Source: Flectobacillus major DSM 103
Lineage (GTDB): Bacteria; Bacteroidota; Bacteroidia; Cytophagales; Spirosomataceae
Direction: 5' to 3'
NCBI RefSeq assembly: GCF_000427405.1
Contig: NZ_ATXY01000005.1
Location: 152,926-216,925 of the forward strand
DNA length: 64,000 nucleotides
This document shows positions 18,123 to 26,296 of this stretch, in pieces. Numbering within the stretch: the first letter of the stretch is position 1; every line of letters starts with the position of its first letter. The translations under genes were made by a program, and so were the position numbers. Under the pieces are notes generated by a model, which saw nothing but the letters and a program-made list of their open reading frames with translations, ran no database searches and had not been told where the DNA came from.

Positions 18123-19556
18123 ATGAAAATAAGATATATATACCTTAGCTTTCTGATGCTTGGGCTAAGCAGTTGCAAGGATAGCTTTTTGAGTTTGGCT
18201 CCTATTTCATCGGCCAATACTGCTACCTTTTACAAAACAAGTAGCGATATGATTAATGCCCTCAATGCTAGTTATGGCTCGTTGCAGTCGGCAGGTCAAT
18301 ATGGCAACTATTATGTAGTATCCGAAATCCCCTCCGACGATACCACTCCTGTGCTTTCGGGTTCTGTAACCGACCAAGACGAATTTGATAAATTTTATTT
18401 GCGTACGACCAATCCCTTTTTGGCTGCTCGCTGGAGCGACGGCTATCGTGGTATTTATCGGACAAATGCTATTTTGGACAGAATAGGAGCCGTACAAATG
18501 GATGAAACCCTCAAAAAACGTATTGTGGGTGAATCCAAGTTTTTGAGGGCTTTGATGTATTTCAATCTTGTGCGGGTATTTGGCGATGTACCTTTGGTTT
18601 TGAAAGAAATCACCGACCCTAACGATGGATACAATTATAGCAGAACAGCCGTAGCTGATGTTTATGCTCAGATTATCAAAGATTTACAAGAGGCAGAAAC
18701 CGACCTTCCAGACCGATATACAGGTGCTGACCTTGGGCGAGCTACCAAAGGGGCTGCCAAATCTTTACTAGGAAAGGTGTATTTGACTCGTAAGCAATAT
18801 GCCGAAGCTGCTACCAAACTCAAAGAGGTAATTGATGGTGGTGTTTATGACTTATTGCCCAATTATGCAGATGTATTTAAGGTAGCCAACAAAAATCATA
18901 AAGAATCCATTTTTGATATTCAATACAAAAAAGGGTCGATTGGTGAGGGTAATGGCTTGCCTAATGCCTATGCTCCCGAAAATTCGGGCAACTCGGTAGT
19001 TTTGTTTGGAGGTGGTGGCAACAACCGCCCAACCGCAGATTTTGTTAATGCTTACGAATCGGGTGATTTACGAAAAAGTGTTTCTATGTCAACTAGTTAT
19101 GTAAATGCACAAGGTATAACTGTAGAATATAATTATATTAAAAAGTATTTGGATACTCCAATAACCAGTGGCGACTCGGAAGATAATTTCCCCGTTTTGC
19201 GTTATGCCGATGTTTTGTTGATGTATGCCGAAGCCCTGAACGAAACAGGAAAACCAATAGATGCTTTGCCGTTTTTGAATCGGGTTCGTCAGCGAGCAGG
19301 CTTGGCTAGTAAAACCACTTTGAGTCAGGCCGAAATGCGTTTAGCTCTTGAACAAGAACGCCGAATAGAGTTGTCTTTTGAAGGCCATCGCTGGTTTGAC
19401 CTTGTGCGTACTGGCAGGGCAATTCCTGTACTAACAGCCAAGGCTCAGGCAATCGGTATCAAAACCAACCTTACCGAAAACAATTTGTTGTTTGCTGTAC
19501 CTCAAAGCCAAATAGATATTAACCCTTCCAAAATTAAACAGAATGCAGGGTACTAA
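18123..19556 (+). CDS. SusD/RagB outer membrane glycan-binding lipoprotein
   Basis: A 477-aa surface lipoprotein with a lipobox LGLSSC (Cys19) and SusD helical TPR-rich architecture. Landmarks include SAN..FYKTSSDM near the N-terminus, the RAL-YFNLVRVFGDVPLV segment, and C-terminal RYADVLLMYAEALNE, FLNRVRQRAGL and ELSFEGHRWFDLVRTG. It forms the lid of the SusC barrel encoded 22 bp upstream. Specificity is unknown. A strong terminator closes the operon. Confidence 0.95.
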   Translation: MKIRYIYLSFLMLGLSSCKDSFLSLAPISSANTATFYKTSSDMINALNASYGSLQSAGQYGNYYVVSEIPSDDTTPVLSGSVTDQDEFDKFYLRTTNPFLAARWSDGYRGIYRTNAILDRIGAVQMDETLKKRIVGESKFLRALMYFNLVRVFGDVPLVLKEITDPNDGYNYSRTAVADVYAQIIKDLQEAETDLPDRYTGADLGRATKGAAKSLLGKVYLTRKQYAEAATKLKEVIDGGVYDLLPNYADVFKVANKNHKESIFDIQYKKGSIGEGNGLPNAYAPENSGNSVVLFGGGGNNRPTADFVNAYESGDLRKSVSMSTSYVNAQGITVEYNYIKKYLDTPITSGDSEDNFPVLRYADVLLMYAEALNETGKPIDALPFLNRVRQRAGLASKTTLSQAEMRLALEQERRIELSFEGHRWFDLVRTGRAIPVLTAKAQAIGIKTNLTENNLLFAVPQSQIDINPSKIKQNAGY

Positions 19557-19594
19557 ATCTTGGCTATAAGTAAAATGTATTTTAAAATTTATCC

Positions 19595-19633
19595 AAAAAG
19601 CTTTGAGGGAAACCGCAAAGCTTTTTGTTTTTT
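19595..19633 (+). terminator. Rho-independent terminator after SusD
   Basis: A perfect 11-bp stem, AAAAAGCTTTG / CAAAGCTTTTT, with a 10-nt loop and a trailing T-run. Confidence 0.88.
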
Positions 19634-19736
19634 AATCCTAATACCAATTGTTGCTGAAAGAATATCAACCTTGCGTATCCTTTCAAACGAAATAAAAACC
19701 ATTGGTCATGAAAAAATAAAAAAAATACAAAAGGTT

Positions 19737-19766
19737 TTGGTCTAGCAAATATTAGTTATAACTTTG
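19737..19766 (+). promoter_or_regulatory. Promoter of the MarR regulator gene
   Basis: TTG (19737-19739), a 19-bp spacer, then TAACTTTG (19759-19766), a full match to the Bacteroidota consensus TTG/TAnnTTTG. The expected transcription start near 19773 falls inside the operator described next. This rules against translation from the TTG at 19772 or ATG at 19778 and supports ATG 19808. Confidence 0.7.
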
Positions 19767-19770
19767 AATC

Positions 19771-19804
19771 GTTGATTATGTCAACTATATACAAAGTCAA
19801 TAAT
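19771..19804 (+). promoter_or_regulatory. Putative MarR operator, autoregulatory copy
   Basis: A perfect inverted repeat GTTGA-N5-TCAAC at 19771-19785, then a further half-site GTCAATAAT at 19796-19804. The arrangement recurs before the efflux operon at 20250-20300. It overlaps the predicted transcription start, so bound regulator would block its own promoter. Confidence 0.6.
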
Positions 19805-19807
19805 ACT

Positions 19808-20236
19808 ATGGAAGCAACACAACGCTCATTTAAGCTTTTATTTGGTAGTGCAATAAGAGCTTTTCTTAAGCAATCAACAAAAGAGTTTGAAAATCAGGGA
19901 CTTAAAATATCGCCTGAACAGCATTATATACTTCGAATCTTGACACAAGAAGATTCTATTCAATCTGATTTAGCTGAAATTCTACAAAAGGATAAGTCGG
20001 CAATTATGCGTCATATCGACCAACTCGAAACACTTGGTTATGTAATCAGAGTGAATGATGCTACCGACCGCCGCAAAAAACACATCGTCATTACCGAATT
20101 AGGCACTTCTGTTTTTAATCAAGGAGAAGAAATTATCAATACACTTTCTGAAAAAAATATGGAAGGTATTTCTGACGAAGAAATTACTATTTTTCAAAAT
20201 GTACTTATCAAATTAAAAGAAAATGCAGAAAAGTAA
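19808..20236 (+). CDS. MarR-family transcriptional repressor of the efflux operon
   Basis: A 142-aa regulator with a winged HTH (about 35-105: SPEQHYILRIL, QSDLAEILQKDKSAIMRHIDQLETLGYV and the wing DATDRRKKHIVITELG). I place the start at ATG 19808 because the promoter and operator cover the alternatives at 19772 and 19778. It precedes a TolC-adaptor-RND operon by 69 bp, in the same direction. Shared operator motifs before both genes suggest autorepression and control of efflux, as in other MarR/RND systems. The inducing compound is not evident. Confidence 0.9.
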   Translation: MEATQRSFKLLFGSAIRAFLKQSTKEFENQGLKISPEQHYILRILTQEDSIQSDLAEILQKDKSAIMRHIDQLETLGYVIRVNDATDRRKKHIVITELGTSVFNQGEEIINTLSEKNMEGISDEEITIFQNVLIKLKENAEK

Positions 20237-20249
20237 TTTTTTTGCCCAA

Positions 20250-20300
20250 ATAGTTGACCAAGTCAATTATAATAAAGTCAATAATATTTTTATCAACTAT
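20250..20300 (+). promoter_or_regulatory. Putative MarR operator cluster before efflux operon
   Basis: Four half-sites at about 15-nt or shorter spacing: GTTGAC (20253), GTCAATTAT (20262), GTCAATAAT (20277) and ATCAACTAT (20292). The outer pair forms an 8-bp inverted repeat, ATAGTTGA / TCAACTAT. Two elements match those before the MarR gene. The cluster ends 5 bp before the TolC start. Confidence 0.6.
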
Positions 20301-20305
20301 ATTTT

Positions 20306-21637
20306 ATGAAAAAGAATAAGATTTTCTTTTATCTGATATTATTCGTTTTGGGCTATGATACACAGGCACAAAAGAACATATCTTTAAAAGAATGCGTAGA
20401 TTTTGCTCTCAAAAATCACCTCAGCAATACGGTTTATGAAAATGAAATCGCTATTGCCCAACAGAAATCAACCGAAGCTTTGGCGGGTTATTTGCCACAG
20501 GTAAGTACCAATGTTACCTTCGACGACAACCTTAAACGTCAGGTTTCTATTATTCCTGCGGGTGCTTTTAGTCCAACTGAAATTAAGCTACAGTTTGGTA
20601 CTCAGTACAATACCAGTGCCATAGCCCAGGTAGACCAAGTGATTTATGACAAGTCTATGTTGGTAGGTATCAAGGCTGCCGAACCAAATAATCAAGTAGC
20701 TATTTTGAAAAAAGAACAAAACCAAGATAACATCATTTACAATACGGTAGCGTCCTATTTTCAAGTATTGGTGTATGTCGAGCAGGAGAAGATTACTTTA
20801 GAGAACGAAAAAAAATACCGAGAACTACTCGATATTCTCAAATTACGCTTAGAAAAAGGGGTTATCAAAAAAACAGATTACGACCGTACCAAAGCAAGCT
20901 TAAATAATATTGTTTCGCAAAAATCTATTTTGCAAATGAACAAACAAGTGGCACTTAACAAACTCAAATACGCCATGGGAATGTCGCTAGACGAGGATAT
21001 TAATGTTTTGGAAATGCCTAATTACGAAACACTTGCTGTTATTGGCGACGACAACGGTTTTGAACTAAACAACCTGTTAGACTACAAAATCCAAACCAAT
21101 AATATGTATCTCCAAGAGTTTGATGTAAAACGCAAACAAGCCGCATTTATGCCTACAGTATCGATGTATGCCCGCTATGGAGCTTCGAGTTTTGGAAATA
21201 GCTTGGGGAGTTCTTTTAACAATTGGTTTGATTTTTCAACCATTGGTTTGAAAGTAAATATTCCGATTTTTAGTGGTTATCGCAAAAATAGCCAATTAAA
21301 ACAAGCCGAAATAAGTTTGTTGAATGCCAAAACCAATATCAAATTAAGTGCTGATAATATGAGGTTGGCCTTCAAAAACTCCAACGCTCAGTTACAAAAA
21401 TCTCAATCAGATTTAGGAATCAATCGTGAAAACCTCTATTTCGCCAAAGAAGTTTTTGAAAGTAGCAATGTAGAATACCAAAAAGGCGTATCTACGCTTT
21501 CAGACTTGCTCAATGCCGATTATTCTTACAAAGAAGCACAAAGTAATTATATCACTTCTTTGATAAATGTACTAAGCTCAAGACTCGAATACGAAAAATC
21601 AAAAGGTAACTTAAAAAGCTATATCAACCAATTCTAA
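20306..21637 (+). CDS. TolC-family outer membrane efflux protein
   Basis: A 443-aa outer-membrane channel of the OEP family. It has a signal peptide (to ...YDTQAQ), then two repeated coiled-coil/beta-strand halves rich in Gln, Asn and Lys. Typical phrases are LKECVDFALKNH at the N-terminus, FQVLVYVEQEKITLENEKKYRELLDILKLRLEKG and, near the C-terminus, EVFESSNVEYQKGVSTLSDLLNADYSYKEAQSNY. It is the exit duct for the downstream adaptor and RND pump (11 bp and 11 bp spacing), so the three genes form one operon. Confidence 0.93.
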   Translation: MKKNKIFFYLILFVLGYDTQAQKNISLKECVDFALKNHLSNTVYENEIAIAQQKSTEALAGYLPQVSTNVTFDDNLKRQVSIIPAGAFSPTEIKLQFGTQYNTSAIAQVDQVIYDKSMLVGIKAAEPNNQVAILKKEQNQDNIIYNTVASYFQVLVYVEQEKITLENEKKYRELLDILKLRLEKGVIKKTDYDRTKASLNNIVSQKSILQMNKQVALNKLKYAMGMSLDEDINVLEMPNYETLAVIGDDNGFELNNLLDYKIQTNNMYLQEFDVKRKQAAFMPTVSMYARYGASSFGNSLGSSFNNWFDFSTIGLKVNIPIFSGYRKNSQLKQAEISLLNAKTNIKLSADNMRLAFKNSNAQLQKSQSDLGINRENLYFAKEVFESSNVEYQKGVSTLSDLLNADYSYKEAQSNYITSLINVLSSRLEYEKSKGNLKSYINQF

Positions 21638-21648
21638 TATTCAGACCC

Positions 21649-22704
21649 ATGAAAAAGTCTTTCATCATAACATTATCTGTACTAGCTGTGATAGGAGCTA
21701 TCGCTTTTACGCTTGCCAAAAATAAAAGTAAAATCGAAGCCAATAAGGTAGTTGTTGATCGCTCGATTATTCCTGTGGCAGTATCTACCACAAAGGCCGA
21801 TTTTCAGCCCTACGATGGCAAAGTAAACTTGCCTGCCAATTTGGAATTGACTAACGAAGCTACTATTGCTATTGGGGTTCAGGGCAAAATCGAAAAGCTT
21901 GCTATCGAAGTAGGCTCACGAGTAAGCAAAGGACAAGTAATAGGTCAGTTAGATGCTAAATTGAAAGTTATCAATTTGAAAGCCAATGAATTAGCCCTTG
22001 AAAAATTGGAAAAAGAGTATCAGCGAAACAGCGATTTGTTCAAAGGAAATGCTGGTACAGAACTAAGCGTAATCAATGCTAAATACGACGTTGAAAATAC
22101 TCGCATTCAAATCGAACAAACTAAACAACAAATTGCCGATGGTAATATCATTGCTCCAATTAGTGGCGTAGTTACTTCTCGCAAATTGATGGCAGGTGAA
22201 TATGTAAGTCCAGGAACGGTTATCGCTACGGTTGTTGACGATATTCATTTGAAAACTGTAGTTTTTGTCAATGAAAAAGACGTATATCAATTGAAGTTAG
22301 GACAAACGGCTACGATTACTTCAGATATTTTTCCCAACAAAAACTTTGTAGGCACAGTGAAATTTATTTCGCCAAAAGGTGACGAAAACCATAATTATCG
22401 TGTGGAATTGCAATTGAATACCAATCAATTAAGAGCTGGTACTTATGTAATGGTGAGTTTTGATTTAGGCCACAAAGCGAGTGTATTGCAAATTCCAAAA
22501 TTGGCTTTGGTAGAAGGTACTAAAAATCCTTATGTGTATATCGTAGAAGGCAATGTAGCGAAGATACAAAAAATTACGGTTGGTCGTGAAATTGGTGAAA
22601 ATATTGAAGTAGTTGCTGGTTTACAAGCTGGACAAGAAGTAGTTACGAGCGGACAAATCAATTTGACTAATGGAAGTAAAATTTCAAAAACTACTAACCA
22701 ATAA
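21649..22704 (+). CDS. RND efflux periplasmic adaptor (membrane fusion protein)
   Basis: A 351-aa HlyD/AcrA-family adaptor. It has one N-terminal hydrophobic segment (about 5-23), a lipoyl-like barrel split around a short hairpin (GVQGKIEKLAIEVGSRVSKGQVIGQLD and GNIIAPISGVVTSRKLMAGEYVSPG), a beta-barrel domain and a membrane-proximal domain ending NLTNGSKI. It bridges the TolC channel to the RND permease encoded on either side. Confidence 0.93.
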   Translation: MKKSFIITLSVLAVIGAIAFTLAKNKSKIEANKVVVDRSIIPVAVSTTKADFQPYDGKVNLPANLELTNEATIAIGVQGKIEKLAIEVGSRVSKGQVIGQLDAKLKVINLKANELALEKLEKEYQRNSDLFKGNAGTELSVINAKYDVENTRIQIEQTKQQIADGNIIAPISGVVTSRKLMAGEYVSPGTVIATVVDDIHLKTVVFVNEKDVYQLKLGQTATITSDIFPNKNFVGTVKFISPKGDENHNYRVELQLNTNQLRAGTYVMVSFDLGHKASVLQIPKLALVEGTKNPYVYIVEGNVAKIQKITVGREIGENIEVVAGLQAGQEVVTSGQINLTNGSKISKTTNQ

Positions 22705-22715
22705 ACCTTAAAAGT

Positions 22716-25700
22716 ATGTCAATTACCGAAATATCCATCAAACGACCATTACTGATTACAGTAATTTTCGTAACGCTTATTTTGTTTGGTTTTGTAAGTT
22801 ATAAACAGCTCAATTATAACCTATTACCCAAATTTGAAGCCAATGTAATCATTGTTCAAACGACGTATCGTGGTGCTTCGTCCGACGAAATTCAGAACGT
22901 GATTACCAAACCAATCGAAGAAGCCGTTTCGGCCATCGAAGGAATTGATAAAATTGCTTCTTCCTCATCTGAAGGTCTTTCTTTGATTACCGTTCAGTTG
23001 AAATCGGGCATTAATACCCTTGATGCCCAAAGAGATGCAGAGCGGAAAATCAACCAAATTAAATCTACTTTGCCCGACGATGCCGACGACCCTGTGGTAA
23101 ACCGATTCAATACCGACGAAATTCCAGTATTAAGAATCAGTGCTTCGGCAAATATGTCTGAACCTGAATTGTATGATTTAATCGACCAAAAAATCAAACC
23201 TATTTTATCAAACGTTGCAGGCGTTGGTACTGTTCGTTTGATTGGTGGCAACGAGCGTGAAATTCAAGTAAACCTAGATAACGACAAGCTTCAAGCTTAT
23301 AATATTTCTTCGGCACAAGTCAACCAAATGATTGCCAATAGCAATAGTTCGTATCCTGCTGGTAGTGTATTGAGTAATAGCAATCGTACTTCTATCCGTT
23401 TGGATGCCAAATTGGTAAAAGTAGAAGAATTAAGAAACTTGATTATTCGTCAGAATGCCGATGGAAGTAGAGTTTTGTTGAGAGACCTTGCCGTAATTAC
23501 AGACGGACAAACCGAAACCAAAACCCTGAACCGTAACAACGGAAAAGCAGGTATCGGTATCGAAATCGTAAAACAAGCCGATGCCAATGCCGTAAATGTA
23601 AGTAAATCTGTAAAGGAAAAGCTGAAGGAAATTCAAGCGAATTATGCTTCAAAAAAATTCTCTTATGACATTGCCGCCGACCAATCTATTTATACGTTGG
23701 CTTCTGCCGATGCCGTAATGCACGATTTGTTCTTGGCGATTATCATTGTAGGGGCGGTAATGTTGTTTTTCTTACATAGTTTCAGAAGTTCTTTGTTTGT
23801 GTTGGTTGCTATTCCTTCGGCAATGATTCCGACTTTTATTTTGATGTACATCTTTGGCTTTTCGCTCAACTTGATGACCTTGATGGGACTTTCTTTAGTC
23901 GTTGGTATCTTGGTGGATGACAGTATTGTGGTATTAGAAAATATCTATCGTTACCTCGAAATGGGCAGAAATAAAGTAGATGCAGCCCTTGAAGGACGAC
24001 AAGAAATTGGTTTCACCGCCATTGCCATTACTTTGGTGGACGTTGTGGTATTTTTACCGCTTTCGATGAGTGGCGGTTTGATTGGAAATATCTTGCGTGA
24101 GTTTTCATTGGTAGTAGTATTTTCTACTTTGATGAGTTTGTTTGTGTCGTTTACGCTTACGCCATTGTTGGCTTCAAGATGGGGAAAAGTTGAAATCTTG
24201 AGTGAATCAACACTTTGGGGAAAAATCAACTTAGGTTTTGAAAGATTTTTGGATGCCGTAAAAGAAGAGTACGGAAAACTCCTTACTTGGTCGTTAGGTC
24301 ATAAAAGATGGGTATTGATTGCTATTATCGTTATGTTTATTGGTTCGGTTTCGTTGTTGGCAACGGGTTTTATTGGTTCATCTTTTGCAGGTTCGGGCGA
24401 CCGTGGCGAGTTTGCTATTCAACTTGAAATGGCACCTCAAACCCCTTTGGCACAAACCAACTTGCTGACCAAACAAGTAGAACAACTACTTTTACAAAAG
24501 CCAGAAGTAACAAAAGTATTTGCTAACGTTGGTACGCAAACGGGTGCGGTGGGTACGGGAAGCTCTAATTCAAACATTTCTGAAATATCAGTTACTTTGG
24601 TTGAAAAAGAACACAGAACGGTTTCTACCGATGCTTTTAGTACAGCGATTCGTGATGAGATTAATAAAATTCCTGGTTTGAAAGTCGTAATTCGCCCCGT
24701 AAGTCTTACAGGCGGTAGCGAAGCACCGATTCAAATTGCCATAAAAGGCGTAGATATGGCTGTGATTCAGGATGTGGCTAATCAAATCAAAGCTATTGTT
24801 CGTAAAACACCGGGAACTGATTACGTAGAATTTAGTACCAAAAGCTTAAAAACTGAAATTGCCATTCAGCTCGACCGTGACAAAATTGCCAATGCAGGAC
24901 TAAGTATTCCAGAAGTGGGCGGGGCGATTCAGTTGGCATTTAGAGGAAACGACCAGTCGAAATTTAAACAAGCAGGGGAGGAATATCCGATTAATATTTC
25001 TTTAGAAAAGTCTGATAAACGTTCTATCGAAAATGTACGTGAACTTACGCTTCGCAATAGCAGAAATGCTATTATAAAATTGAAAGACGTAGCCACTGTT
25101 TCTGAAATTGTAGGACAATCAGTATTGGAACGCTCTGACCGAATGAATTCTATCAAAGTAACGGCTTCGTCGGTTGGTCGCCCAACGGGAACGATTGTGG
25201 CGGATATTCAAAAACAAATTGCCAAAATCAAAATTCCAGATGGTGTAGTGATTGATTATCAAGGAGAAGCACAACGCCAAAAAGATGCTTTTGGTAGCTT
25301 AGGTTTGGCCATGTTGCTGGGAATTTTGTTGGTATACTTAATCATGGTTGCTCTTTACGAAAGCGTAGTCTATCCATTTGTCGTACTTTTCTCAATACCT
25401 GTGGCATTGATTGGAGCATTATTAGCCTTGGCTTTAACGATGGAATCACTCACGATTTTTGCCATTGTTGGTCTGATTATGCTCTTGGGTTTAGTAGCCA
25501 AAAACGGTATTTTGATTGTTGATTTTACTAATCATCTCAAAGAAAAAGGTTTATCAGTAAAAGAAGCCTTGATCGAAGCAGGCAAAGAACGTTTACGTCC
25601 GATTTTGATGACGACCATCGCCATGATTACAGGTATGTTGCCGATTGCTTTAGCCTCAGGTTCGGGAGCAGAAGTAAAAAATGGTATGGCTTGGGTAATT

Positions 25701-25814
25701 ATTGGTGGCTTGACAAGCTCCATGTTTTTGACCCTACTTTTAGTGCCTTGTATGTATTATATCATCGAGTCGTTGAAGAATAAAGTGTTAGGCATTCGAG
25801 CTAAAAAAGCTTAG
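22716..25814 (+). CDS. RND efflux permease (HAE1/AcrB family)
   Basis: A 1032-aa inner-membrane proton/drug antiporter of the usual length. It starts with the family signature MSITEISIKRPLL. Twelve transmembrane helices with two large periplasmic loops are evident. The transmembrane-4 segment VVGILVDDSIVVLENIYR carries the proton-relay acidic pair, and the repeat in the second half reads LVAKNGILIVDFTNH. The MarR gene upstream and three-gene layout support inducible efflux of toxic compounds. A strong terminator follows. Confidence 0.96.
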   Translation: MSITEISIKRPLLITVIFVTLILFGFVSYKQLNYNLLPKFEANVIIVQTTYRGASSDEIQNVITKPIEEAVSAIEGIDKIASSSSEGLSLITVQLKSGINTLDAQRDAERKINQIKSTLPDDADDPVVNRFNTDEIPVLRISASANMSEPELYDLIDQKIKPILSNVAGVGTVRLIGGNEREIQVNLDNDKLQAYNISSAQVNQMIANSNSSYPAGSVLSNSNRTSIRLDAKLVKVEELRNLIIRQNADGSRVLLRDLAVITDGQTETKTLNRNNGKAGIGIEIVKQADANAVNVSKSVKEKLKEIQANYASKKFSYDIAADQSIYTLASADAVMHDLFLAIIIVGAVMLFFLHSFRSSLFVLVAIPSAMIPTFILMYIFGFSLNLMTLMGLSLVVGILVDDSIVVLENIYRYLEMGRNKVDAALEGRQEIGFTAIAITLVDVVVFLPLSMSGGLIGNILREFSLVVVFSTLMSLFVSFTLTPLLASRWGKVEILSESTLWGKINLGFERFLDAVKEEYGKLLTWSLGHKRWVLIAIIVMFIGSVSLLATGFIGSSFAGSGDRGEFAIQLEMAPQTPLAQTNLLTKQVEQLLLQKPEVTKVFANVGTQTGAVGTGSSNSNISEISVTLVEKEHRTVSTDAFSTAIRDEINKIPGLKVVIRPVSLTGGSEAPIQIAIKGVDMAVIQDVANQIKAIVRKTPGTDYVEFSTKSLKTEIAIQLDRDKIANAGLSIPEVGGAIQLAFRGNDQSKFKQAGEEYPINISLEKSDKRSIENVRELTLRNSRNAIIKLKDVATVSEIVGQSVLERSDRMNSIKVTASSVGRPTGTIVADIQKQIAKIKIPDGVVIDYQGEAQRQKDAFGSLGLAMLLGILLVYLIMVALYESVVYPFVVLFSIPVALIGALLALALTMESLTIFAIVGLIMLLGLVAKNGILIVDFTNHLKEKGLSVKEALIEAGKERLRPILMTTIAMITGMLPIALASGSGAEVKNGMAWVIIGGLTSSMFLTLLLVPCMYYIIESLKNKVLGIRAKKA

Positions 25815-25832
25815 TTTTTATGTAATAACAAA

Positions 25833-25880
25833 TAAAATCAAAACCCTGATAGTGTAAACTGTCGGGGTTTTGATTTTATA
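25833..25880 (+). terminator. Rho-independent terminator after RND operon
   Basis: A 17-bp stem, TAAAATCAAAACCCTGA / TCGGGGTTTTGATTTTA (one wobble), loop of 12 nt with internal AGT/ACT pairing. The T-rich right arm provides the U-tract. Confidence 0.85.
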
Positions 25881-26076
25881 TAGTGATTGAATAGACTAGT
25901 ATATTTTATCAGTTTTAAGACTTCAATGGAGTACTATTAATATATACATAAAAAGCATCCTGTAGTGTCTGTAGTGGTATTTTTTGTATTTATGCTAAAA
26001 ATGTATATCAAAAATGTAATTAAATATTTGAATTGGACAATTATAATTAAAATTTAAAAACTATTTTAAAAAGTGC

Positions 26077-26127
26077 TTGTTAGATAGATTTCTTGATTTT
26101 ACATTTGCCCTATAGAACTAATAGATT
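26077..26127 (+). promoter_or_regulatory. Promoter of the 26-kb SusCD operon with sulfur-locus box
   Basis: TTG (26077-26079), a 20-bp spacer and TACATTTG (26100-26107) form a full Bacteroidota promoter. CTAT-AGAACTA-ATAGATT begins two bases after the -7 element (26110-26127) and covers the expected start site. The same promoter-box arrangement occurs at 40.6, 42.2 and 42.5 kb. The remaining parts of the 482-bp gap (25815-26296) show only the terminator and AT-rich leader. Confidence 0.65.
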
Positions 26128-26296
26128 AATTCAGTATGTGTCAAATAGACACGCTTTTAAAGGGTATTTCCTTAATCTACTCTACACACGCTAATTCATG
26201 TAAAAATCGATAAAATAAGTAAGTCAATCAAACAGCACCTCATTTAGGTGTGGGTGAATACTGTTGTCTAAATTTTAACAAAATCAACTTAAAGTC

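Noticed and set aside
19560..19745. 61-aa frame after SusD
   Set aside because: It runs through the terminator hairpin and the MarR promoter and has no family-like sequence.
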